DNA from: Anseranas semipalmata
Lineage: Eukaryota; Chordata; Aves; Anseriformes; Anseranatidae
Reading direction: 5' to 3'
DNA: 64,000 nt
NCBI GenBank assembly: GCA_013399115.1
Contig: VXAA01006453.1
Span: forward strand, 842,411-906,410
Every line of letters begins with the position of its first letter. Position 1 is the stretch's first letter. The translations under genes were made by a program, and so were the position numbers. The notes beneath the pieces were generated by a model. It made no database searches. It saw only the letters and a list, made by a program, of their open reading frames with translations, and was not told where the DNA came from. Below, one piece after another: positions 25,481-39,354 of the stretch.

Positions 25481-28088
25481 CCAGGGCTGATTTCTCTGCC
25501 TTTAGACATAAAATAGCTGACAGGCAGCGACTACAACCTATCAAAGTTTACCCACATCAAGTGTTCCCAACTGAAAATGATATGGGGATTTACACCGGGA
25601 AGAAAAACACTGAACTGATAACTTAAAGCAAATTCTGATCTAAACAGAAGTGTTTTCCATTCAGATTCACAACCCAAGTCTGGAAAGAGAACTCCCTTTA
25701 ATGATTCAACATAACCTTCTGGCAGCTTGCTTCATGACTGTCCTCGCCACTGAGCGGTAACAACCACAATTAAAGCTTCATACAGGGCTGGCAAGTTAAA
25801 TATAGCAGCACGAGGTGCGTTTCTAGTGGAATTGTAACTGCATTAGCAGAAAGCTAGACAGAAAAATTGATGATGTAATGTGAAGCCCCAAAGCTTACTT
25901 AGCCTTAATGAATCTGTCACAAGACTTGGTTTAGCAAATTCCTGGACGTTTAATAAATGCTGTGTCCTGCATTATTTCCTAGTTTCTCTGATTCACTGCT
26001 ATATCTAGGGAGTTGAGATGGTCACCCTGTGCTTCTGCTTGCTACCGCTTGTTCCATTTACAATTCAGATGTTACAGTTTTAGATTCTGCTGAAGTGCCG
26101 CTGAAGGAACCAGGTACATTTGTGTACCTTGTTTTCTGAACGTGCAACACGCAGGCAGCACCATGTGCCTTTTACACGCTCGTGAGCTAGAATAATGCCT
26201 TACAGGGCTCCGAGGGTGCAGGAGGCACAGAAGAACAGCAAGGGGCCCCCTTCAGACACGGCTGCCCACCAGCACTGTGCCCCTGCAGCTGCCTTCCTGC
26301 CTGAGCGCCTGCCACCAGCCCCTGCTTGGGGACAACAAGCGTGAGTGTTGGGGAGCTGCCACAACCCAGCAGGTCCCAGAGCATCCCAACAGATCCCATA
26401 AGAACGCGGGCATGGAAGGCGAGGGACAGCTTCCTCACCCCTTCTTCAGCACTCGCAGAGATGCTAATGCCTGTTCATCCACTCCTGCCCCTTCTTTACG
26501 GTGTCTCTCAGGAGACACTGGGGAGAAGCAGAAGACAGACGCAGAGCGCTCTGATCCCCTTTAAGCTCAATGCAACAGTTATAATCCTCTAACTAAAAAG
26601 AAAGAGGAGGAAAAATGAGATGGGCTGTGACAGGTTGGGAGGACTAAATCCTTGTTAACTAGGGCACCAAGATTTAAAGGGCTCAGCTTCGCACACATCC
26701 TGTGCCTCCGACGAGGTGCATGCAGTACGGCGTCCCTGCAATTTCCTCCATGGGCAAGCAAGAGTTGGCGAGAGCTGCTGCTCCGAGTGCCGGCGGATGG
26801 CGAGCAGGCTCCATGGCCATGGCATTGAGACCACCGTGCCCAAAGCCACGGGGGCAGCAGGAGCACTCGGGTAGCTCCTCGACTCCCCGGGCAGCAGGGG
26901 AGGCAGCGCTGCCAACCGCAAAGCACAGCTGCACGATCCAGCAGCCAAACAGCAGCAGAGAGGAGAATACCCCACAGCCTGCTTGTCGTTCGCTCTGCCA
27001 AGCACCATCATTTGCATCTTCCCACCATGCTTCCCTTCAGCTCATCTGTCCTGAAGGCAATGCTGTGAGCCCCCAGAAATCAATGAGAAATAATTTCCAA
27101 TTAACAGCGATTTTTAATAATGCTAGAAGCTAAGCGATGCAAGCACATCAGCAGATTTTCCCGACTACCCGATGCGACTCGATCTGTGTCCTGCACTGCA
27201 AGCGCAGCGCTGTTCGCTTCCACTTTAAGCCACCCCCTCCTGGCTCAGCCAGTGTTGCAGCAGGAGATTTGTGCCTATTCGGGCCCCTGCCCTGAGCCAG
27301 CAGGTCTGTCTCTGCGTCCCTTTCACACGCTGCCAAAAGCAGCTTTTGATGCATGCTGGGGCAACCCCCCTGAGGCTAGACCTCCCTGTGCTGCGCCTCA
27401 TCTCCCAGCCCGAGGAGCCTCTGCGCCAACCACCGCCACTTCTGAAGGAGTGCCCGATTTCCCAAAACTGCTTTGGGTGTGCCCAGCCAGCACAGCCCCA
27501 TTTTCCCAGCACGGACTGGAAGCGCTGAGCCAGCAGGCATGGCACAGCAGTCGGGCATCCCAGGGCACGGCACAGCCAGACTCGGACCACCCAAACACAG
27601 AGCACAGCACAGCACCAAGAGCTTCGCACCACAGCAGCAAGGGCAGCACCAGCAGGGTGCAGGAGCTCAGCACCCCCGTGCCAGGGGAACGGGGTTATGC
27701 CCTGTTTGCTGCTGCCCCTATCAGCCCACCAGCGATCACACTGGGAGACTGCGCCCTAAATTCAGGTGTAGCTTCAGGTGTTTGCACTTCAAGCAAACTG
27801 ACATCCCAGAAGCTTAGGAAGCACGCACACAGCCTGCTCCATCGCCGCCTGTTGTAGTTGGCAACTCCTTCTACTGCACAACTGGATCCCAAATGTCTTC
27901 CAGAAAGGTACAAAGGAAAAAAAGGAATCACGCACTTATTACAGCACTTGGGAAATACAGCATGATCCCATCACGGAGCACCAGGAGTCCGCAGCGAGCA
28001 CTTGCAACATTCACATTTCTTAACTTTGATACTCTACTATTAATTTTTACAGTTAAGAAATTACTTTGGAAAACTACATAGGAAACAC

Positions 28089-28106
28089 TTTTTTTTTTTT
28101 TTTTTT
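28089..28106 (+). repeat. Poly-T tract
   Basis: Eighteen consecutive T residues followed by A-rich sequence. No adjacent retroposed gene body was recognised on the minus strand. Confidence 0.9.
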
Positions 28107-28247
28107 AAAAAGCACTTCATGTTGATTTGATGGTTACCATTTGCATTGCCACTGTATCACTGTTCCCAGACTCGGAGACCAACTCACAGGTTACCCAAGG
28201 ATCTGCAGTGCTTTTGGCAGCTCTCAGATGTTCACTTACTAGGCTTT

Positions 28248-28277
28248 TTTGTTGTTGTTGTTGTTGTTTTTTTTTTT
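28248..28277 (+). repeat. (GTT)n microsatellite running into poly-T
   Basis: Six GTT units followed by an 11-T run. Low-complexity sequence, likely variable in length. Confidence 0.9.
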
Positions 28278-28933
28278 ACACTGCACACAATACCAAAAGG
28301 CACAGAAATACAGCATAGCATTACTGAGCACGATGCTCTCTGGCACCAAATCCTTCACTCAGGGCATTTAGCACGTGAGCAGATGGAAAGCATCAGTGTT
28401 TTCCAGTTTTGTCCTGCAGCAAGAGTTTTTCAGAAAACTGCTGAAGACACCTTGTTGGACCAGAGTACTTTTCTGGCCAAGCCGTGGCTGTTTCAGGATT
28501 TGGCTGGTCCAGAATGAATTCTTATTTAATGTACTCCTATATACCTCACTGAACACAGCCACAAGCCCACTTTGGACCTGGAAGCCTGACGAGGACGGTC
28601 CAGCTCCTGTCCTTTGTCTCCTACTAGTTGCAAGAAAATACGCTCACAAACACGCAGTGGAAAACAGCAGCAGGCAGGAGACAGCCCCTGCTCGCTCCCT
28701 GCTGTTCAGCACGCTGAGCAAACCCCGCTGTGCCCACAGCATCTCCCTCCTGCAGCAGATCTTCCCTGACCCGCTGCATTTCTGCTAATCCAGTTTCTGG
28801 TTCAAACGTGCACAAAAGAGCAAACTCTTGACTTAACGCGAGGGAGCGGGGCGTCACGGGCTGCGATGACCCATGCGGGGTGTCCCAGAGAGCCCGCAAA
28901 CCGCCAGCGTGGGAGCGGAGGAGCACAACGGAA

Positions 28934-28937
<4 letters not shown>

Positions 28938-28965
<28 letters not shown>

Positions 28966-28980
28966 GAAAAAATGTTTTCN
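28938..28980 (+). repeat. 28-T tract and an undetermined base
   Basis: Twenty-eight T residues (28938-28965), then GAAAAAATGTTTTC and a single N at 28980. The ambiguous base next to a long homopolymer suggests sequencing slippage; tract length should not be trusted. Confidence 0.9.
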
Positions 28981-31900
28981 AGATGCTCCTGGGGAGCGCC
29001 ATGCCTTCAGGCCCAGCTGCCTGGATCGCTGCGCTCGCCCCCACAGGCACTGCTGGAACCGCCTCATCGCTCATCGACAATTAATGCCAGCGCTGCCAAT
29101 GGGATTTTATTAATATTACTGTGAACCATTTATTTTGTTTATTTTTCTTTTTTTTTTTTTAATGCCTCGCATAGGCCATTTGGACAAATTAAATACAATC
29201 ATTTTCTGCCAGTTAGGCAAATGGCATTCCCACATTTCTAAGACAAACACTGTAAATAAAATATTAGGCTGTCGAACTGCCACTGAACGTTACTCTTACA
29301 GTAACACCCCTGGAGAAACAGTCACGCGGTGGTGGTCCTTTCCCAGGGGGCTGGCACAGGGCTCTCATCTGCCACTGGTAACAGAGATCCCATGGGGAAC
29401 CAGCGTGTTGTAGGGGCTTGGCCACAATAGGAACTGCTACCACAAGACCTCAAGCACCAAGGGCTGTCCCCCTTCCCCAAAACAAACTGGGAACAGCAGA
29501 GGCCACGTAGGGGAAGGGGCCAGGCTGAACGGCAGAGACAAACAGAGAATTTGGAGGGTGCCTTGGCACCTTCACCCCTGCGGAAGCCTGCTCTGCAGGC
29601 ACAGAGAGCCCACGCCCCCCTCAGTTCTCCTTCAGCTTGAAGGGAAGAAGGAGTTTCAAGGAAACAAGAACATTTCACCAGCTGTTGAATGCTGAGACTT
29701 CACGAGCTTTCTCACCAGCCTCCCCAGATCCAGGTTCCTGCTGCTGACCCAAGGTGGGCTTGCTCAGAGCAGCTCCTCCAGGAGGGCACGCAGCCCCTGC
29801 ACGGTGCTCAGCTCACACCCCTGCAAACCAGCACATGTCAGCCCAGCAGCCACGTTCCCCATCTTTGTGCCAGGTCGCAGGAGACTCGAAGGCAAGCAAC
29901 CTGCTAGGAGTCAAACCAAGGAAATCATGACTTCCCACAGCAAGAGCTGCCAAAATGAGCAGTGGCATCGCATTAAATACCAGGCCCTCTCTCTCCATGG
30001 CACAACATGACGCAAAATAAAACCTGTACTTCACCAGCCTGACAATATGCCAATGCAGGAGTTAGCACTGTTTCTCCTCCTGTTGTTTTACTTTATTTAT
30101 TTCCCAGAGTTACATCCCCGATGCTCCAAGACCCGTCTCCAGGCACAGGCACACGTACATGGGACAGAAGTCCACGAGAAGTGATATCACATATTGATCC
30201 ATGCAAGCTGCAGCTCGTCCCAGTTGTGAGGGAAATACCATCCCCTGAAAGCTGCACACAAAGGCAATACAATAAAGGGATGGGAGTAAAGTCATCCATG
30301 AGCAAGCAGTGGCCACCAGCCAGCACTACTCCATGCAATTCGGATGCCTACAGCAAAGGGCAGCAAACCCACAGGTTACAGGCGCAACGGAAAGCAAACG
30401 CGACACACTTTGCTGCTGCTAGAAGAGTGAGCACACTGTTTGGCAAAGTCAGCTAAGTCTACCAGGGTCTGAAGAGCACACCAAGGTGGCCTTGGCAGCA
30501 GACAGAAACATGGCTAAAGTCACCAGTTTGGCTACCCGGAGAAGCAGGCGACTCCAGCCACCACCTAATATCTGGCCAAACAAGAGGGAAACCAAGGGAC
30601 CGCCATCCTTCCTCACCGACTTGCTCGGTGCCTTGGGACGCCTGCCTTTGCCAGCCCACCCCGGAGGAGCCCCACCAGCTGTCTCACAACAGGCAGGTGA
30701 AGCTCAGCTCGGTGCTGTTCGCAGAGCATTTAGAAATCCTTTGCTACAAGGGAGAAGGACACATCGATCTTACCTGCTGGGCATTCAGTTTAAGCGGCTG
30801 AACGTAGAGGTAGCGGGCAGCCAGCAGAGCCGAGGCCAGGAGACGCAGTCAGCGTGACCACGCAGGAGCTTCTGGCTGCCAAGCAGCCTCCAGCTCCATC
30901 ACGGAGAAGCTGCGTGGGTCACAGAAGCCAGCAGGACAAAGGGAGCAGACAACGTGCCTGCTCCAGAGAGCAACCAGGCACCAGCCTAACGCGGTGCAGA
31001 GCACAGAACCATCACTTCCATCTCTGTCTTCTAAAGTTGTAGCTTTTGTACCACCCAGGAAAGCCAACAAGCTGGAGAAGCCCTCGTGCAGCCAGCTTTT
31101 GACTCAGGAGCAGGAGCAAATACATCCTCAGCACACGCCACCAGCCAACAACTCTTCTCGAGGCTACCTACCAGCCACCCCTCTGACCAACAAGCTTCAC
31201 AAGTGGGACACGGGTGGGACACGGGTGCTCTGGGCGAGCTTCCCACCCTGCAGTCTTTTGTGGCAGAAAGACAGAGTCCTGGGCTCTGGCCATCAGCTAG
31301 AGCAAAAGCAAATTTTTTTAATGCAAAAGCAGATGAGCAGCAAGTGGTGAATGATTAACTGCTTGTGTGTCATGTGGAAGTGATGCCAAAGCCCCTCTGC
31401 AGACACGCTGCACACGTTCTGCCTCTGGGGAGCTTCCAAGGGCCAGGAGGCAAATGGAAAAAGTACACTCCCAGGACTCGGACACTTGCCCATGGTGGAC
31501 GAAACAGGGAGTGCCCACAGGCTCAGCTCACACCGATTCAGGCCTGCAGTTCACTAATTGCTGTATTTTCATTTCAAACATCTGTAGGACCTGTTTGGGT
31601 AGAGGCTAAGTTTCAAGATTTCTGGATAAGGAACAGGGATCTGTAGGATCACCATTAATGCATGAGCTATTTCTGGGACACTGATCTCTGACAGCCCCAC
31701 CACCCAAATTTAGTATTCAAAGATTTCCTTTGCAGACTCCAAGAGTCAGACAACCAGATTTTAAGTTTAAACTTGTGCTAATAAACATGAGGTTAACAAA
31801 CAACAACCCAGTTTCAAGATGAGGCTCACAATCAACTACACTTTTTACCTGAAGTGATTTTTATTCATCAGGAGAGAATAATTAAGAAAACCACAGTTCA

Positions 31901-33049
31901 CTTCAAGCCCAGAAAGCACTTTTTTTTTTTAAACCATGCAATTCACCGTAATTTGCCCAGGATCCAAAATGTCACAGCATAGACGCAAAAGCAGAACTCT
32001 TGGATTTGCTCATCCAAGAGACATGATTTTTTTTCTCTGCAGACAGAAAAGCAGCTAACTGCAGAAAATTGCAAAAATATTTTTCCAGAGAACCATAAGT
32101 CACATGAGTCACCCTTATTCGCAGATGATCCCAGACCTGAACTCCAACATCATCAGTCACACCGAGCAGAGGAGACCAGCAGCTAGCTGAAAACAGGCAG
32201 CTTGTCTCGGCGGCTCCGCGGAAGGCCAGGGGACTCAAGCAGCACGCAGAGGACACGCACGCCTTCTCTTACACAACACTGCCATTATTTATTAGCTCAA
32301 GTAGTTCAGCTTCCCGGGGAACGAACTCGGGGCTGAGGGCTCTGCACAATGTTTTCTGGGCTGTAGCCCCAGCAGATGGAGGAAGGATGAATGCTGAGGA
32401 CCAGCCACGCGTAGCCAACCCTGCAGACTTGCACAGGACCACCCACTCGGGTCCTTGCTAGATGCCACCCCAGCAGGGGCAACGCTGTCCCCAGCACGCA
32501 CAAGGGGAAGCCCAGACGCCGCAAAACCCCGCTGCCGCCCTTCTCTACGCAAAGGGATCGCTGCAGGTCAGGACATGGCGTTGCCGCCGCACCACGCTGT
32601 GGTCAGGTGCATCAGGAGCAGGTCCTCCACCCCAGCTGCTGCCTGCCCGGGGAGCCGGCACACCGTGGGACCCCACGCACAGAGGGACAGGAGAGCAAAG
32701 GACGATTATTTCTCCCTGCTAAGGGATTTCAGTGTGGAGCAAAGCCGGGATGCTTCGCAGCAACCTGTGAGCAGGACAGGACTTGGAGCGGCTGCTGCAG
32801 GGCGCTAGGGCTCGTAAAGCCAAGTGCTGGGGCTGGCCACGAGCACACACTGCCTCCCCCAAGCAGCAGCCACGCACAGCACCTCCACAGCACCCTCCTC
32901 CCGAGGATTTCGGGGTACACAGACTCGTGAAACCTCACAAACCCTGCGAGAGGGAGCGAAGTAAATGCAATTAAAAAAAAAACAGAAAGGTAAGCGGGGG
33001 AAAGTGAGAAAAACAACTGACAGAGCAGCACGCTCAACACACGCAAGAG

Positions 33050-34400
33050 ATCAGGGGCTCGGCAGCAGCTTTCCCCACGCTACGGTGGGATCCGACAGCC
33101 AACGGTGCTCCAAACCCTCAGTTTGTTCAACTTCGCCCCAGCCAGCGTGAGGATGGTTCCCAGCGCGCCCCAAAGCGCTGCGGAACGGCCCGGGGACACC
33201 GCGGGCACTGCCACAGTGCTGCTCCTTGGAGGGACTCGCAGCAGAGCAGCCCCAGCTGCCGGCAGCCCCCGGGCCATAGCGAGCAGCGAGGGACATCCTC
33301 GCTGTGCCCGAGAGCCTCAGCTTTGACTGCTGAGATTCTGCACCCGCAAGCAACGACGGAGACTGTTTCACAGGTGGAGAAGAGGGAGACCCAGGCCCCA
33401 GCAGGGGTCCGGGGGGACGCGGAAAGCCCCAGCTGCTCCCGTTCCCTCCCAGCTGACGGGTGGATTCGCAGCCCGGCGGTGACACACAGAGCTGCTCCCC
33501 GGCTGGATCGCTCCGGGAACGGCTCTGCTGGGCCACTTCTGCCCCAGGGGCTGCGTTGTTTTTATTTTATTTCAAGCGAAGCTATGCCTAGAGGCGCTGC
33601 GCAGGCTGAAGGAGGGCAAACCTGCCCGCTCCGCCCGTCGCAAAGCTCCTCGCCAGCTCCCACCGGGCGCTCCGAAAGCCGGCTCCGGCAGCGCGTCGAG
33701 CAGGGCGCTGCCCCCCCACGCCCCAGACCCCCGNNNNNNNNNNNNNNNNNNNNNNNNNNNNNNNNNNNNNNNNNNNNNNNNNNNNNNNNNNNNNNNNNNN
33801 NNNNNNNNNNNNNNNNNNNNNNNNNNNNNNNNNNNNNNNNNNNNNNNNNNNNNNNNNNNNNNNNNNNNNNNNNNNNNNNNNNNNNNNNNNNNNNNNNNNN
33901 NNNNNNNNNNNNNNNNNNNNNNNNNNNNNNNNNNNNNNNNNNNNNNNNNNNNNNNNNNNNNNNNNNNNNNNNNNNNNNNNNNNNNNNNNNNNNNNNNNNN
34001 NNNNNNNNNNNNNNNNNNNNNNNNNNNNNNNNNNNNNNNNNNNNNNNNNNNNNNNNNNNNNNNNNNNNNNNNNNNNNNNNNNNNNNNNNNNNNNNNNNNN
34101 NNNNNNNNNNNNNNNNNNNNNNNNNNNNNNNNNNNNNCTAACGCCGCCTCCCCGGCCTCCCGCCGGAGCGCTGTGCGGCGGCGAACCCCGGGCCGGCGTC
34201 TGCGCTGAGCAGGCCCCGCGCCCAGCCTCTCCCCCGTCCCGCGCAGCCGTTCCTTCCTCTCCTGCCGCCCCGCTAACGGGCAGCCAGCCACGCGCCCCGT
34301 CGTTAATGCGCTCGTGCACCTGGAGCTGGGACCCTCGAGCCCCAGTTCCTCACACCTGCAAAGCACGCTGCCGAGCTGTCCTTGCTTCTCCGCCCCGACC
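33050..34400. promoter_or_regulatory. CpG island interrupted by an assembly gap
   Basis: Both sides of the gap are very rich in G, C and CpG (for example 33160-33300, 33590-33733 and 34138-34320), with frequent GCGC, CCGG and CGCCC words. It is the strongest island inside the window apart from the one at the right edge. Such islands usually mark promoters. No start codon or splice site could be tied to a known protein on either strand; a first exon may be in the gap. By mammalian gene order the neighbour past the 3' end of EXD2, in the same orientation, is GALNT16; that assignment is inference. Confidence 0.65.
33734..34137. other. Assembly gap (404 N)
   Basis: A run of 404 undetermined bases inside the CpG island. 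GC-rich first exons are often lost from short-read assemblies of bird genomes in this way. Frames running through the gap carry no information. Confidence 0.99.
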
Positions 34401-37400
34401 GCATCCTGGTGTTCCCAGAGCACTTCCAGGGTGGTACATTTCAGAAAACAGCACAGAAAACGCAAAAACCCAGAGTTTACTTGCACTACCTGGGTAACTC
34501 GGCCTGCTGACAACCCAAATGAGTGACAGGAATCATCCTGTACAGAATCGCTACTTAACTCAATTTGTTAATAGCTCCCATGCCCAAGCCATTCGTACCC
34601 AAGGTCCTGTGCTCTGCCGCTGGAATTTGCAATGATTTCTCCTCTGACCACAGAGCTTTGCTCCAGAATCTCACCTCTCATTTAAAGACGGTATATTTTT
34701 AGCCTTCTGTTTGTACAGGGACCTCTGACAATATAAGTTGTTCAGGCATGGCTATACTGTAAGCTGCAATGGTGCATACAGATATTGGAGACAGCCGTGT
34801 CAGAGATTAGAGTACCAGAAGCAGCTTAACAGAGATCTCAGTGCAGCCTCCAACGTAGACATACAATGAATATTAACAGTGATAATACTGCATTGCTGAT
34901 CTTTGCAAAAACATCAGATAATTCAATAAATACCCCTGATGCCTAACAGAGGTGACCTGAGAAACATAATATAATAAACTAAACAAATCAATGTTGTACA
35001 AGCCTCACAGCAGAATTATGGTGGTCTTACCACCACAGCTGTACTTTCTTTTTGTTCCCTCCATAGCTGGGACTTCCATGTTAGAGATATCAAGTCTTCT
35101 CTTATTATTGACACACTTAGTTCAGTTTTGGACAGTGGAATGATACAAGGGACCCCTTGACAACTCAAGTGGCTGATTCTTTAGCCTAAGTATTTGGTGA
35201 GTAATCTTGATACAGTAATGGGAGGGAGGAGTATGACCAGCTACAGGGAAGAAGTCTATGTAGGGGGTTTAAGAACCTTATTTTCTTTTAATCACCAAGG
35301 CCTTACCCAGCATCACCTCCAATAGAAAGAGATCTCCTAGAACCATGAATGTTGAATAATGCACTTTAGAAACCAGCTCTGTATTTTTGGGTGACAGCCT
35401 TGGTAACATCTAGGAGAGCAGATCTGGCATCCCAGATTGCCCAGAGAGAATTAAAGTGATCCTCATTGCAGGAAAGAGACAAGCATCATCCAGATTGTCT
35501 TCAGAAAAAGTAAAATGTAACTGCTTTATAGCTATGGTGCAAAGTGCATGTTTTCGTCAGATTGACAAGTGTAGCTGAGCTTTCAACTATGGAACATCTG
35601 GAGAACACAAAAAGGCTTTTCTTAGCACTATTCTGATCTGATAAATCAGGTCTGCTATTTTTTGTGGCCTCCAGGCATGGAAGTGCCATCTGAAACATGA
35701 ACATAAGGTCTGTCTAGACTCCAGAAACAGTCTGAACAAAGTCAACCAAAGTTTAGCTAGCAACATTTAAAGAAAGTCAGCATTACAGTGCAGGGGCTGG
35801 AGCAGGTCACACGATGCTGGGATGTGCAGCTGTACCCTTGCCAGCCAGAGGTTTCATTTTTCCAGGTTGGCAGGAGACACTTCTCCACCTGGGCGCTTCC
35901 TTCAGCAGTCACCAGGGCAGCGAGGAGAGCAGCCAAGGGGCAGAAAGGAGCACGGCGCGTTGTCCGGCGGGGACGCGAGGCCTTTGCTCAGGGAGAGGCA
36001 GCTCTGCTCGCCCACAGCCAGCCAGGGCCATGCAGGGGCCTGCCCACACAGGCAGCCGTGCACGGAGCTGCACCTCACAGAGAAGACCCCGCACCCCGCT
36101 GGGCTCCTGCCTGCTCGAAGATCCAAAGGTCACGTATCTTGAAGCCGCAAGGGCTGAGGATACACACATGGCTCACTTCCACGTAGCCATCCATCCACAG
36201 CACTTCCTTCCCTTAATTCTCACTTCAAAGCCCATCCATACCCTCAGCTGAGACAACTGCAGTAGTTTTCTTAGACAAGCTTCTGTCATGGTTCCTAACT
36301 AAGCTGTGCAAGTGAAGAGCAGCCCCAGCACAGGGATTTTTCCCACAAGACCTCTCCTCAGAGAGCCCCCTCTACATAGAGAGAGCAGGGTAGCTGGAAG
36401 AAGAGTGCAAGACATCTCAGGGTGGTTTTCTCTGAGCTTGCTGCCACCAAGTGGCTCCTTCCTCATCCTGTGCTCCGCCCCTGGGCTGGACACTCGCCCT
36501 CCCTGGTGAAGCTCCTGCTCCCTTTGAGCAGGGTCAAGTCTGCTTCCAGGTGCTCAAACAGGTGTGTAGGCATGGGTGAAAGCAGTTTACCTACTGAAGG
36601 ACTCTGAGCTCAGCCCTGATTTCAGTTCAGGAAAACTCCTGGAAAGTCAGAAGGGGAGAATAGGAAGTGTTTGTCCCAGCGGGCAGAAAGAGCCATGGAG
36701 TCCTTTCCCCATAGCAGATGAGAGGCACCTCTGATGGTCTAACCACTGTGCTCTTCACCCAAATCTAAACCATTTCTCTGCAAGCCTTTGGGATGTGTTT
36801 ACCCATATGGCAGTGCCAGATAGTAAAGTGCATGCTACCATCCTCCACTGTGTGGTTTTTGGAAAGAAAAATGTTATCTGCATTACTCATCTAAACGGGC
36901 CAAATTCCTGAACTGCCCAAAATACTCTCCTTGTCTGAAAGAGCTCTCTAACACTGGTCAGAGGTTGCAGGTATGCGTTTGATTTTCTGAAAAATCTATG
37001 TTGCTGTGCCCCAGATCATCTATCACCCTGCACACCCTTGGCCTTTCACTACCACCACAAATATCCGAGCTGTGCCAGAAGTCCAACAGACTCTCTTAAA
37101 CACGGCCTAGAGCTAGATACCATTCAGGCAGCCTCCAGCCGATCACCTCCACAGGCACCATAAAAAGGCCAGACAGAAATTACTCCCCCAGGAGTGGCTC
37201 CATCCTTAATTTATTCTGATGCCCAGCCACAAGAGGCACAGAGGGTGAATGTTGATTATTTCCGCATTTAACAGAAGATGAGCTGCCTAGGATAGCATAT
37301 ATGCCGACCAGGACAAAAATACCTTCTGGTTCATGGTTTCTGGCCAATGTCCAAGCAGTAAGGTGGTGGAGGGCAATGAGCCGGAGCAAAGTTAAGGCAA

Positions 37401-38574
37401 AGAGCATACAGTTAACCAGGAACTGGAATTTGAATCACTTTGTATTAAATAGTACTGTTAAACATTCTCTTAAGTGGTATTTAAGGTCATTGTAACCTTA
37501 AAGTTATCTTCATGAAGATTTTTCTTAATGAAAATGAGAACAGAGAAGTTCCAATAAGCTACAACTAACAGTTCTGCAATGCACTCGTGCTCCTCAAGAG
37601 AGAAATGTCTGCTGAAAGGCCAACCATGGCCAGATGAATCTCCCTTGAGAGTCTGAAGGAGCCAGGAAAGTCTTCAAAGATTGTTATCTGGGACTCTGGA
37701 CCCTTGGGAGAAGGAGCCATTAACCCCCTCTGAGCCAGGTAACCCATCCATCCACCACTGCAGGAACTGTACCACTGCAAGACTGGGCACAGCCTTAGAG
37801 AAGACAGCGGCATTATCTCACCATTGTTACTCAATGCTGCATTGCTTTGCTGAAGTGGAAATTCTCCAGGTCCCTCTCAGGAACACCCTTCATGCAGTGA
37901 GGTTCCCTAGATCAGCATGGGGTGTCAAAAGGGTAAAGTGACTGAGGGACTCGGGAGGGTGACACGGGATGCTGCAGTCCTCTGAATCCAGGTTTAGCTC
38001 AGATTAAGATTAGCATTGTGGAAGTGATTGTTCCCATCAGTGCCCACAAACTGGCCAAGCAATTGTTTCCCACCCAGCTCTGTGCTACAGCTCACTCATC
38101 TCTTGGGATGTAGCTCTACATGAGGATTTCAGTTTTCCCTATGGCAGAGGCTCAGTAGTCACATCCCAGTGCAGCTGAGCCTCTGCAGTCAGAACTGCAT
38201 GGCCACATCTTTCAGCCTGGGTCTCTGGAGACAACCAAGCCAATCCTGGGTCAATCCCTGTGCAACAACTCAACACAGCAGGATAAAGAGGAATGGATTT
38301 AGGGCAGAATCAGGCAGGATCTATCAACAGCACAGAAACACTCTAGAGCCATACACCTGTCATGAGATCTTTTGAAAGTGTAGAAACAGAATAAATATTT
38401 AAGTGGAATTAGTTATATATTAATACAAATGATTAAACTAGAAGATCCACTTATAATCAACTTGATCAGCTTTATGAGCCTGACTTAAGTTTTCATCCTC
38501 CCTTCTACCACTTTTCTTATGTCCTTTTCTCACCCCGGATCATTTGCTTCTCTTACTGTACCTTAACTTTTCTA

Positions 38575-38653
38575 GGACAGGGATTTATTTCCCACCTTTA
38601 TGGTAAAGCACGTAGCACTTCTTCTTGTGCTTCGAATTAATTAACAATAAAAT
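38575..38653 (+). repeat. Possible old CR1/L3 3' tail
   Basis: GGACAGGGATTTATTTCCC, TAAAGCACGTAGCACTTCTT and an AATTAATTAACAATAAAA end recall the 'gggcagggactgtgtc...gtacagcgcctagcacaat...aataataa' terminal part of ancient amniote L3/CR1 elements. Short and diverged. Confidence 0.35.
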
Positions 38654-39334
38654 CTTTTTATGACAATCTGATGACTATTTGCTCTCCTCTATGGGCAGCA
38701 CATCACAGTACTGAATGTGACCTGAACTGCAATTTAATCCTCATAGAAATTCTAAGCTTTTAAAGCTCAATATAGCTACCAGTTTAGTGCTCATAACAGT
38801 CCTCTTAGCTGCAAAGCAAAAGCAGCTTGCAGTGCTCATCTGGCAAAATGATGAAGCTCCAGTCTTCCACTACAGAGGAATGCCAGACAAAAAAAAACGC
38901 TGTCTGGGAAGTAACCTGTGAAAAATATCCTACCCAGTTTCTCACATATCCCATAAGAGTGACTTGCACCCTGCACAGCAAGCTGGGTTCAAGTCGAGTG
39001 CCCTGAAAAAATGCTCAACTTTCCTAAGAGTCACAGCAACATAGTTATTTTTGAAGCTCAAACACTCAAAATAACCTAGACAATTAACAGAAAACTTTTC
39101 AAAACATTTCAGCCCTGGCACAGAGCGTGAGAAACCTCAGGCTGAGGGGAGGCCAGAAGAAGCAGCCGTGGATCTGACAACCCCAGAAGCACCATGATGC
39201 CCCTGATCCACAACCTTGGCCAGGCAGGGCCCAGACCCACCTCTAGGTGACAACTGGAGAGTACCAAAAAAAAAGAAAGAAAAGTGTTGGAATCCAGAGA
39301 ATATCAGGAACAAGTATCCATCATATTAAGCTGG

Positions 39335-39354
39335 AAAAAAAAAAAAAAAAAAAA
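39335..39354 (+). repeat. Poly-A tract
   Basis: Twenty A residues; an A-rich stretch near 39265 precedes it. Upstream sequence shows no recognisable processed gene. Confidence 0.9.

Larger units (their letters stand above)
21801..33049. other. Non-coding stretch with rising GC content
   Basis: No recognised exon. From about 24.4 kb onwards the sequence grows rich in CAG/CTG, CCC and CpG words, with open frames on both strands (the longest 245 codons at 27120-27857) that look like chance frames of GC-rich DNA: biased to Ala, Pro, Ser, Gln, no domain, no conserved motif. Interspersed are poly-T tracts at 28.1-29.2 kb. Confidence 0.6.

Noticed and set aside
27120..27857. 245-codon open frame on the plus strand, the longest free of N
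   Set aside because: GC-rich DNA with few stop codons; overlapping frames of over 100 codons exist on the other strand; composition is biased to Ala, Pro, Ser and Gln with no domain or motif I recognise.
33323..34141. Long open frames spanning the gap on both strands (272 to 313 codons)
   Set aside because: Most of their length is N, which hides any stop codon; the visible parts are CpG-island composition without similarity to a known protein.
39250..39354. Processed pseudogene suspected from the poly-A tract
   Set aside because: The sequence upstream of the tract shows no coding similarity and no target-site duplication was visible.
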